Shown in pieces: positions 35,566-44,989 of a stretch of DNA of 64,000 nt. This DNA comes from Nansenia antarctica (Eukaryota; Chordata; Actinopteri; Argentiniformes; Microstomatidae): NCBI GenBank assembly GCA_963989245.1, contig OZ022351.1, positions 25,784,344 through 25,848,343 on the forward strand, given 5' to 3'. The notes under the pieces were generated by a model. It worked only from the letters and a program-made list of their open reading frames with translations, was not told the DNA's origin and searched no databases. The position numbers and the translations under genes were made by a program. Each line of letters starts with the position of its first letter. Position 1 is the first letter of the stretch.

Positions 35566-35870
35566 CACTAGAACAACCGTGAGTAAAGAGTAAAACATTT
35601 TTTTTATCTTTGCAAAATTTCAAATTTCAGGACCCTCCTTTCATGACCTTTCCTAGATATGTTGCGTTCTACCACCCAGTAAGTATCCTTACATTTCCAA
35701 AATCACATCAGGATAAGCTAGTATAAAGATATTTTGCCGTTTTTTTTTCTGTGTAGGAAGCAGTGTAATTTACAAGCGGCCAACTAGTGGTCGTTGTGTG
35801 TAAATAGCAGCTTGAGCGTTGTAAAGAGGCGGCTCTTTTAATAGGTAAAAAAGGCACGGCTGTTCCAGTG
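35566..35870 (+). mobile_element. TTAA-flanked piggyBac-like MITE, copy 3
   Basis: TTAA borders both ends (35562-35565 and 35871-35874). Ends are CACTAGAACAACCGTG and, inverse-complemented, CACTGGAACAGCCGTG. Beyond TTAA, a further direct repeat GGCATCTCTTTTAA flanks the element (35552-35565 and 35875-35888), which a simple piggyBac insertion does not produce. Confidence 0.8.
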
Positions 35871-36114
35871 TTAAGGCATCTCTTTTAATGCTGTTTATCT
35901 CACCTGGCTTGGTTCCCAAGGAAAATGACAGACTTCCTGGCACCATTCCAAGTCCCATCTGTGCAAGACGTTTTATGGCCAACTTGTTGACCACCATCTA
36001 TAAAGATAGTAACATTCATCTGTTCCTGGTTCTGTCACGGGTCAGAGGTGGAGCCAAATGCAGACACAAGACTGGCAGGTAGGGATTAAGCTCTCAAATT
36101 ATTAAGAGACTTAA

Positions 36115-36427
36115 CACTAGAACAGCCGTGCCTTTTTTAACTATAATAAGAGCCGCCTCGGGAGTCAAATGACCATAGTCTTTACAATGGGAAGCTGCTA
36201 CTTACACACAACGACCACTAGTTGGTGCGCCTCATAAATGAGCCTGCCTCCTACACAGAGAAACTGCAAACTAGCTTTAGTTTATCCTGACTGTGATTTT
36301 GAATATGTAAGGATACTGGGTGGTAGAACGCACATATCTAAGAAAAGTCATGAAAGGAGGGTCCTGAAATTTGATCGACTGCAAAGATATAATATTTGTT
36401 TTATTCACATTCATGGCTGTTCTGGTG
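36115..36427 (-). mobile_element. TTAA-flanked piggyBac-like MITE, copy 4
   Basis: TTAA precedes the left end (36111-36114). The right border reads TAAA, a degraded site. The left end CACTAGAACAGCCGTGCC and right GGCTGTTCTGGTG are inverted repeats. It lies inverted relative to copy 3, about 245 bp away. Confidence 0.78.
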
Positions 36428-37830
36428 TAAAGGGAGTCATGACAGGCTCATTCACTGTTTGATCACAGATGTGTGAACAGTCAGTTGTGCGAGCCCAGAT
36501 CTGAATAAATAGTCTTAATTCAGCTTTCCTTTGAGCATCAACTTTAATCCTCACCGGCTCACCCATTTGGATGTTATACTTCAATATCATAAATCAGCAT
36601 TACAAATCTGACGGCACAAATTTGTATAGATATAGAATCTATCTATAGAATCGATATTTAAACTAGAGGACCTGCTTGCTAGTCTTTAGTCATGTGTCTA
36701 CATTGTCTGAACCTAAAGTCGAAACGATGGCATGACTTGGCATGTCTAGAGAGCGCAGTGAGACGGTTTCTTAACCCTGAGGTTGGGCATCGTCATACCA
36801 CACATTGAATCTGATTCTCTCTGAGCCTCCGACACCAGTTCTGTGCTCCTCAGTGTGAGACAGTCCAACAGGAGACGAGGACAGTGAGGAGAGTGAATAG
36901 TCTTGTTCAGTGTGTAGCAGGTGTTTCACCGGACACAGTATGTCCCTCCAGCTAGGTGACATTTACCTGAAGTATGAGACATTGGGGAGGAAAGTCAGAG
37001 TTAATGTTGGTTTTTGGTAGCCAGGCATCAGGCAGTTATTGCATGCGAAGGATTGTCGACCAAATACCAAACATGAGTGCTTTATTTGGACATTTGATTC
37101 ATTAATTAATCTGTCCCATTACTTTTGGGTACTTTGAAAAACATTTTCTGAATGGTGAAACCATTATGAACACAACCATCATCAAAAATCCCAACTTTTG
37201 GAGTGTAGAGCCAAAAGAAGAAAAAAATGGTTGACTGTCCCATGCTTCACGTACTCAAGGTACGCTGATGTTATGTATCCCTAAAAAAGCTTTTCATGAT
37301 TAAGGAATGAAACAACTGCTACTATTAGAAATATACATCAATAAAACAATCATCTCAATAAACATTAAATACCTTGCAGAGAATTCACCAACTATTTTAT
37401 CATCTCACTCAACATTAAATACAGTCACCTTGCTGAGAATTCGCCAACTGTTTTATCACACCCGTCTCAAGAAGTGTCAAAAATGTTATGTCTCTTTCTC
37501 TCTTGCCTATATTTCTCCTCTGCTTCTCACTCTTCAGCTCAGGTGTGACACGGCTCTTAAAAAGCGAGAAGAAAAAGCATTTAAGACTGCTCAAAGACCA
37601 AAGTGAATAGAGGGGCTTTCACATCTTGACATTCTATTATAAAACAGGTTGAGAGGGAGAGGGTGAGGTCACGCGGAGCCGTAAGATAAGTCGGCAAGGA
37701 TCTCTATTAAATCCCTATCCCAGTTCCTGTGATAGAGTGAGAACTTGGTCGTGTCTACAACCCCTCCCTTCACTCATCACTCTCATTATGCGCATCCTAA
37801 CTTCCCTGTTTTGAGGGGGGGGGGGGCAAA
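36428..37830. other. No gene seen; possible Tc1 remnant near 37090-37220
   Basis: CTGTCCCATTACTTTTGGGT and ATGAACACAACCATCATCAA at 37110-37190 resemble an internal piece of a Tc1-type repeat, but no terminus is visible. No exon seen. A G run lies near 37817-37827. Confidence 0.45.
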
Positions 37831-37837
37831 TACACCC

Positions 37838-38130
37838 AAAACGTTCGGTTATGGTTCCGAGGAAGGAGATGGGTGAGACCTATTTCCCTATACACTCCTG
37901 CCGTCCCCTACTCACTGAAACCTTCTTTAATCACACCTGGAACAACTCGGGAAGGCTTGACATGACTGACCCCGCCCAGTCTACACTATAAAGGCTACTG
38001 AAACATGCACCCATTTCATTCGGCGGACCACTATGAAAGAGGTGCAGTCTGGTGAGATGCCCTCTCATCTCCTTCAGAGACCTGGGGTTACATATCGTCA
38101 AGCAAAGTTATCTTTCAGTCGACAGATCAC
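37838..38130 (-). mobile_element. DIRS-like retroelement terminal region, inverted
   Basis: CTCATCTCCTTCAGAGACCT and, further on, CTTTCAGTCGAC match, in inverse complement, the terminal region at 58.07-58.14 kb that follows a DIRS recombinase fragment. CGTTCGGTTATGGTTCCGAG near the left end fits the same type of termini. No coding part remains. Confidence 0.55.
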
Positions 38131-38271
38131 TATGGGTTATTTGCACACACCGGCCTGAGAAAGCCTGAGATAGTACATGGAAATGTACAATGTTCCCGGT
38201 TCACCCTACTCAGTTCCAGCTCCAAGGACTGCGAGCGCTATTTTCAAGGGCAGATTTCTCAGCACACACAT

Positions 38272-38390
38272 AGGGCTTTCACACCGCCAAGGAACCGTTC
38301 CAGTTCGCATTCTGGAACGTCTGGAACCAGTCGGCGCTTTCCGACGGAAAATAAATTGGTTCGGAGCCTGAAAAGTTGGTTCTCAAGTGG
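38272..38390. repeat. MITE left end related to the 24.57 kb element
   Basis: TAGGGCTTTCACACCGCCAA then GGAACCGTTCCAGTTCG resembles the terminus of the 163-bp MITE. No matching right terminus was found before the LINE. Confidence 0.45.
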
Positions 38391-38670
38391 GAACCAAAAT
38401 GTAGAACAGTCACCTCGTCAGTGGGTGTGTCTAGGCTGTGAAAACTAGCAAGAAGGAAGGAGACAATGTAATCTAATCTAAATCTAATCATTAGGGAAAC
38501 ACACACACACGCACACACACGCGAACGCTGTGTGTATAGTGTGAAACTTAAGTTGTGAACGAATCATGAGCGTCGATGCTTTTCCACGATACTACTGATG
38601 ACGTATCAGGGTATTGTAGGGTCATCCATATTTCATAGGGAAGATTTTCAACCGCTACCCCTTGTGACTC
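38391..38670. other. No gene seen; CA patch at 38497-38521
   Basis: The stretch leads into the left copy of a 99-bp direct repeat. GCTACCCCTTGTG near 38655 pairs imperfectly with CGAGGGGTAGGGG near 38712, so a fold-back element may lie here. Confidence 0.4.
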
Positions 38671-38769
38671 CGTTCCGAGGGGCAAGACGAAAAGTGAGTG
38701 GCACTCCAAAACGAGGGGTAGGGGTAAAGAAGGGAAATAGGATTGGGCCTTGAAGTCGAAACACGTGGC
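38671..38769 (+). repeat. 99-bp direct repeat, left copy
   Basis: It aligns without gaps to 40171-40269, exactly 1500 bp downstream, with 7 mismatches in 99. The two copies bracket LINE copy 1 precisely. Four mismatches are CpG here against TpG or CpA in the right copy. Confidence 0.9.
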
Positions 38770-40170
38770 CTACTTAGAGGGGAGGGAACAGGTGGTTAGT
38801 GTGAACGGAACACTGTCCCCCCCCCTCCCAGTGACCTGCGGCGTTCCACAAGGAAGCATATTGGGACCTTTACTGTTCCTAATATATGTGAATGACATGT
38901 CATCAGCATGTAATTGCAATTTGTTCCTGTTCGCGGATGACTCGGCTCTGCTGGTCTCTGACAGGGACATATTGCAGGTGGAAAAAGCGCTAAGCACTGA
39001 ACTGAGTAGAATCTGCATCTGGCTAGCTGACAATAAACTATCAATACACCTAGGTAAAACTGAAACCATCCTATACGGATCCCCATCTAAACTCAGAAAG
39101 GCTGAACATTTTAAAATAAAAGTGGGTAACATTAATATCACAAGAAAAGAGGATATTACATACCTGGGCTCCATCTTAGAGGCAAATCTTTCCGGAGATA
39201 AAATGGCAGCAAAAGTAATCAAAAAAGTGAACCATAAAACTAGATTCTTGTACAGGATATCCTCACTTGTCAGTAAAAACACACTGAGGACCCTATCAGG
39301 AGCTCTCATTCAATGTCACTTCGACTATGCCGTAACATCATGGTACTATAGAACCACAAAGGCCCATAAAACAAGACTCCAGACAGCCCAAAATAAACTG
39401 GTTAGGCTTCTGCTAGGCCTCAACCCTAGGACACATCTAACCGCTGCTCATTTTTTGAGCCTTGATTGGCTACGAGTAGTTGACAGAGTGCAGCAGCTTG
39501 CACTGGGCCTAGTCTTCAAGATACGCTACACCACAAAGACACCCAAGTACCTGTCAACATACTTCCAAAAAGTGAACAACGTCCACACTTACAACACCAG
39601 AGGAAGCTCCACGAACCACGTTCAACCGCGTTGCACCACAAACAAGGGTTTAAACTCGTTTACAAACTATGCAGTAAAGATGTGGAACGCCCTTCCTATA
39701 ATCTTAAAGGAGTGTAAAACACTGCCCACCTTCAAAACCACTCTCAAAAAACATTTACAGGAGGCTGCAATCCGTAACTGGACCCTCTAAAACAAAAATC
39801 AGATTAAAAGACCTGAACTACCCACTGTACATACTTTGTGTTTTGTCCCCCGCCCCCACCTGTGGTGTATGTCCCCACCTGTCCTACCCGCTGTACATAC
39901 CTTATGTTTTGTTGTATTGTTCTTCCCATGATGGATGTATGTTTATCTTGTAGATAGTAATAGTTATTTGTCTGTATTATCTTGTAGATAGTACTAGTTT
40001 TTCTGTCTGTCTTACATGTAACGATGAATTGAGAATCAAGGACCCCAATTGAAATAAGCCAGTGGCTTTCTTGGGTTTTTATCCTGTTAGTTGACCTTGT
40101 ATGTAATATGTACTTTCATGTACCTACTTCTGCAAATCTTCTAATAAAGTTTTCAATCAATCAATCAATC
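38770..40170 (+). mobile_element. Young Jockey-type (L2/CR1/Crack-like) LINE, copy 1, 5'-truncated
   Basis: An open frame runs to a stop at 39790 (about 340 residues). It has GVPQGSILGPLLFLIYVND, the intact catalytic FLFADDSALLVSD box, WLADNKLSIHLGKTE in the thumb region, and the C-terminal YAVKMWNALPIILKE. Endonuclease and early reverse transcriptase motifs are absent, so it is a dead-on-arrival copy. The 3' UTR has complementary words around CCCAATTGAAATAAGCCAGT and GGCTTTCTTGGG, and ends in (ATCA)n. It is about 99% identical to copy 2 over their shared length. The exact clade is not resolved by eye. Confidence 0.88.
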
Positions 40171-40269
40171 TGTTCTGAGGGGCAAGACAAAAAGTGAGTG
40201 GCACTCCAAAATGAGGGGTAGGGGTTAACAGGGGAAATAGGATTGGGCCTTGAAGTCGAAACACGTGGC
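40171..40269 (+). repeat. 99-bp direct repeat, right copy
   Basis: Partner of 38671-38769. It starts right after the (ATCA)n tail of LINE copy 1 and ends ACACGTGGC, as the left copy does. Confidence 0.9.
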
Positions 40270-40307
40270 AGACCGCTGATTCACACGTAAGCAAACATCA
40301 TAAGATG

Positions 40308-40751
40308 TTGTTACGAGGGGGAGTCATGATTGACGACTCCCTGCCTCCTCCTGGTGACTTGGAAGATTACAGTCAGTTGTGGACTAATTACTGATGGTTG
40401 TCAGCTGTGTTTGTTTGTATGTGGCTACTTATGTGTGTCCCATTTCCCTGTTCCCTTGTCAGTCGTTCACACCTGTTATGTGTTTGAGAATTCTAAGCCT
40501 GCCGAGCGATAGAATATTCCGGAATCTAAGACTTTGTGCTAATCTGTCCTGGAGGACTGCCTGTTTTTTGTGTCATCTCAGGCACCTTTGATATCTTATT
40601 AGTTTATTTGTTTGTTTGTGTTACTCATTTTCGTAGTTGTTTGAACAATTAATTTTTCGGAGCCTGATTTGCTCTCCTTTATTTTTCGACAAGTGTTGTA
40701 TGTATTGTTTTGAACCTGCGTTACTCTCAAGTAAAGAGAGCCTTTCAAATT
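40308..40751 (+). mobile_element. Putative gypsy-type LTR, 5' part (split by LINE copy 2)
   Basis: It starts TGTTACGAGGGGGAGTCATG and has the composition of a fish LTR. It ends CAAGTAAAGAGAGCCTTTCA then AATT. Across LINE copy 2 the sequence resumes with CATTTACTCCCGCTCCGTCT, giving a plausible continuous LTR. No coding domain or second LTR was found, so the assignment is inference. Confidence 0.4.
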
Positions 40752-42477
40752 AGACCCAGGCAACTACCGACCTGTTTCTATTCTTAATTCCATCTCGAAA
40801 CTTATGGAAAAAATAGTTTATGAACAGGTTGATAGGTACCTTACCGAAAAAAATCTGATGTATGAATTTCAATCAGGATTCAGAACATCCCATTCCACTG
40901 ACACATGCCTTCTCTATTTGAACGACCACATCAACCATGAGGTGGACTCGGGCAAGTACTGCGGCATGGTCATGCTGGACCTCCAGAAGGCCTTCGACAC
41001 AGTAGATCACCATGTTAGATAAACTGAAAGCAATTGGGTTCGATAGAACATCGGTGAGCTGGATGCAATCCTACTTAGAGGGGAGGGAACAGGTGGTTAG
41101 TGTGAACGGAACACTGTCCCCCCCCCTCCCAGTGACCTGCGGCGTTCCACAAGGAAGCATATTGGGACCTTTACTGTTCCTAATATATGTGAATGACATG
41201 TCATCAGCATGTGATTGCAATTTGTTCCTGTTCGCGGATGACTCGGCTCTGCTGGTCTCTGACAGGGACATATTGCAGGTGGAAAAAGCGCTAAGCACTG
41301 AACTGAGTAGAATCTGCATCTGGCTAGCTGACAATAAACTATCAATACACCTAGGTAAAACTGAAACCATCCTATACGGATCCCCATCTAAACTCAGAAA
41401 GGCTGAACATTTTAAAATAAAAGTGGGTAACATTAATATCACAAGAAAAGAGGATATTACATACCTGGGCTCCATCTTAGAGGCAAATCTTTCCGGAGAT
41501 AAAATGGCAGCAAAAGTAATCAAAAAAGTGAACCATAGAACTAGATTCTTGTACAGGATATCCTCACTTGTCAGTAAAAACACACTGAGGACCCTATCAG
41601 GAGCTCTCATTCAATGTCACTTCGACTATGCCGTAACATCATGGTACTATAGAACCACAAAGGCCCATAAAACAAGACTCCAGACAGCCCAAAATAAACT
41701 GGTTAGGCTTCTGCTAGGCCTCAACCCTAGGACACATCTAACCGCTGCTCATTTTTTGAGCCTTGATTGGCTACGAGTAGTTGACAGAGTGCAGCAGCTT
41801 GCACTGGGCCTGGTCTTCAAGATACGCTACACCACAAAGACACCCAAGTACCTGTCAACATACTTCCAAAAAGTGAACAACGTCCACACATACAACACCA
41901 GAGGAAGCTCCACGAACCACGTTCAACCGCGTTGCACCACAAACAAGGGGTTAAACTCGTTTGCAAACTATGCAGTAAAAATGTGGAACGCCCTTCCTAT
42001 AATCTTAAAGGAGTGCAAAACACTGCCCACCTTCAAAACCACTCTCAAAAAACATTTACAGGAGGCTGCAATCCGTAACTGGACCCTCTAAAACAACAAA
42101 AACAAAAACAAAAATCAGATTAAAAGACCCGAACTACCCACTGTACATACTTTGTGTTTTGTCCCCCGCCCCCACCTGTGGTGTATGTCCCCACATGTCC
42201 TACCCGATACCTTATGTTTTGTTGTATTGTTCTTCCCATGATGGATGTACGTTTATCTTGTAGATAGTAATAGTTATTTGTCTGTATTATCTTGTAGATA
42301 GTACTAGTTTTTTTCTTATGTCTGTCTTACATGTAACGATGAATTGAAAATCAAGGACCCCAATTGAAATAAGCCAGTGGCTTTCTTGGGTTTTTATCCT
42401 TTTAGTTGACCTTGTATGTAATATGTACTTTCATGTACCTACTTCTGCAAACATTCTAATAAAGTTTTCAATCAATC
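40752..42477 (+). mobile_element. Young Jockey-type LINE, copy 2, with one frameshift
   Basis: The copy begins further 5' than copy 1. The first frame (to about 41020) has DPGNYRPVSILNSISKL, QSGFRTSHSTDT and LDLQKAFDTVDH, the first catalytic region of the reverse transcriptase. Near 41010 a small deletion shifts the frame. The second frame (41012-42091) carries MLDKLKAIGFDRTSVSWMQ, GVPQGSILGPLLF, FADDSALLVSD and the WNALP C-terminus. It ends in (ATCA)n. A possible 4-bp AATT duplication lies at 40748-40751 and 42478-42481. The endonuclease is missing, so the copy is not autonomous. Confidence 0.88.
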
Positions 42478-42481
42478 AATT

Positions 42482-42549
42482 CATTTACTCCCGCTCCGTC
42501 TCTGTTACTCTGATCTGCACCGCACCTGGTATCGGAAATCCTGCATTCT
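42482..42549 (+). mobile_element. Putative gypsy-type LTR, 3' part
   Basis: CATTTACTCCCGCTCCGTCT, CTGTTACTCTGATCTGCACC and CTGCATTC look like the distal part of the LTR cut by LINE copy 2. The exact 3' boundary is not visible. Confidence 0.35.
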
Positions 42550-43984
42550 TTTAACTCACAGAACGCGGATGGGACAGGAGGCAAGTGAACCTTCCGGTTT
42601 TTATATCGGGTTGTCCCCAGCCAAGGAAATTGGAGAGGAGGATTATGATTCAGTCTCTGTCGCAAGCTTTCCTCCGACATCGCTGGGACAGTTTTGATAA
42701 ACCGTGTGGCTTCAGGCGCTGAGGTGAGACCATCCAGACTTCCTCTTTGTGGAAGCTCAACACTGAGTTTAACTGTGGCACGCCTGATCTCCTCCAAAAA
42801 AAGCTAAGTCAGTGATGGACTCCCTCATCACACTCCCTCACGTGTGCACACCAAGAGAGGTCACTCTCATACTGAGAAAGATCCTCTTGCCTCCTTAGCC
42901 CAGGGGCTACATGGAGGCTTGCTGAGAGAGGAGGAGAATTGCCGTGATTTACTGATTCCTCAAGCATCAAGCAGGTCTGTTCACCAGCTCATCCAGTAGA
43001 ATTCAAGGTGAGTTAACATAAGATAGCTAGCTAATGTTTTGTAACGTTGGATTCACGTTAACAATGAATTATGTAGCTTGTTTGCTTACAGTTGGAGTCG
43101 TTAGACGGTCAGTCTATGCTGGTATGAGTGGGGTAGAATGTTCCATTTATCCAGCCTTGTGGGGTCTACAAATTAAAGTTAGATTTTCTCTCTTTTAACA
43201 GCTTGTGTATGGGAAGTGGTTAATAAATTCATGAAAATGACGTGCACACACACCTCTCGCTCTCATTCTCTCTCAAATCGGTCTATCTCAAGACACTCTT
43301 TCTATCAATCAAATAAAAATACCCCTACAGCTCCTCACCCCTCCAGCCCCTCCTCACCCCTCTAAAAATACCCCTTCAACTACTACTGCTGACCACTTCA
43401 ACTTCACTCCACCTTAAATTGTGTTGCCTACTAACTACATACAGCAACATTGAATGCCCCTGAGTGTGTGTACAACAACAGGGAATGGCTGTGTCAGGGG
43501 TGACACGATTGTCTGACTAAAATGATTGCAGCTACTGGCACGCGCCACTTGTGACAATAAAAAGCCACTGCCAGTGGTCTGTGTGGTGATAACTTCTTTA
43601 TTTACTGTATTAGTCACACTGCAAAGAATACATCTAAATAAGACAAAATATCTTAAATCAAGGCAATATATGCTTGTTTTTTGTCTAATAGTACTAGTTT
43701 TAAGATGTCTTTCACTTGTTCTAAGAAAAGACCCATATCATGTCTGTAAAATACTTTTCTGAAGGTTGTACTGATCATGCTACGGGCACAGCCATGTTTT
43801 TTTTCGTCATTCATCATCATTCAATGCCTTCTGGGTGTCACGGTAACCATTTGATGCATCCAATCAGGCAGGTGATCCAAGTCTAGAGTCTAGAGTGGTC
43901 CCTAAGCTCACCATCTCCAAGGGTCTGATCAAACACTTCATTAGAACGGCAATTTAGAATTGATGCAACAATCACCATAGACGA
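42550..43984. other. No gene seen
   Basis: No recognisable domain. Some of 42550-42800 could be internal sequence of the LTR element. CCCCT-rich words repeat near 43320-43375. Confidence 0.5.
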
Positions 43985-44989
43985 GATTAGATTAGACTCA
44001 ACTGTATTGTCATTGACAGAGTGCAAGTACAAACGCAGGTAGGCATCTAACTAGATAGTACAGTGCAATAGTGCAGAGTGCAAAAGCCATGAATGCATGG
44101 ACAGTGCATGGTGGGACAGTATACAGGTATTAGAGTGAGTATAATTAAATGAATATAAAGTCAGTATACGTGCAATGAATGCAAATCTAAAAAGTCAGGG
44201 GTGTGCAATGTTCCTCCTGTTGGGGGGTGGAGGGAGCTGGGTGGGGGGAGGTAGAGGTATTGGGGGGGGGGAGCAAGGGGGCAAGGCTACGCTGGGATTT
44301 TGAGTTCAGTGGCTTGACAGCTGCAGGGAAGAAGCTGTTCTCCAGCCTGCTGGTGCGGGAGCCTCGACTCCTGTACAGCCTCCCGTGTGGGAGGAGGGCA
44401 AACAATCCGTGACTGGGGTAAGAGGTGTCTCCACATGCCCTCCGCAAACACCGCTTTTCCTGGAGGTCCTCGACGGCAGGGAGTTGGGCACTGGTGATGT
44501 ACTGGGCGGTTTTCACCACCCGTTGCAGGGCCTTCCGGTCAGAGACGGGGCAACTGCCATACCACACTTTTATGCAGTTACGGTAGTTAGAATGCTCTCG
44601 ATGGTGCAGTGGTAGAAATGGACCTATCGCTAAGCCACGCCCCATAATAGAAATTGTCCAATCATATCACAGCAAAAGTCACTACAGGCAGAAAACTCTG
44701 ACAAACAACTCGCTAATATCTGATGGTGAAAAGCTTCTCGACGAAATATACTTTAAAAAACATGTCTATTACTTGCTGTGGTAAATCAGAAATCAGAAAT
44801 TGTCAAACTCCCACCATTGTAAGTCATTGAATGTCATTCAGTCACGGTCGATCAGTCAGTCACTGTCAGTGAAGCGTTGTTTGTTCGTCCAAGTTTTCAA
44901 AGATTGCGTGGCTTAGCAATAGGTCCATTGACCAGAATCCAGTGTGTCCAAGGCTGGGCTATTTTCAGTCTCCTCATAGACCGACGTAG
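43985..44989 (-). mobile_element. LINE 3' fragment, same family as 26.7 kb, split by a MITE
   Basis: On the minus strand from about 44600 it reads CIKVWYGSCPVSDRKALQRV, VKTAQYITSAQLPAVEDLQE and SHGLFALLPHGRLYRSRG, a typical C-terminal region of teleost LINE proteins. The tail on the plus strand is AGATTAGATTAGACTCAACT. Beyond the MITE (after 44928) TGACCAGAATCC and TTTTCAGTCTCCTCA continue the alignment to the 26.7 kb copy. The catalytic box is absent. The upstream boundary near 44989 is approximate. Confidence 0.8.
44620..44926. mobile_element. 307-bp MITE with AT target duplication
   Basis: The ends are inverted repeats: left GGACCTATCGCTAAGCCACG, right inverse-complemented GGACCTATTGCTAAGCCACG. 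Comparing the host LINE with its sister copy near 27500 (AAATTGACCTGAATCC) shows the empty site and gives a 2-bp AT duplication (44618-44619, 44927-44928). There is no coding sequence. A 2-bp AT duplication would suit ISL2EU-type elements, but that name is inference. Confidence 0.82.

Noticed and set aside
38770..39309. 179-residue minus-strand frame, repeated at 41071-41610
   Set aside because: Antisense shadow of the LINE protein; conserved between copies only because the copies are nearly identical.
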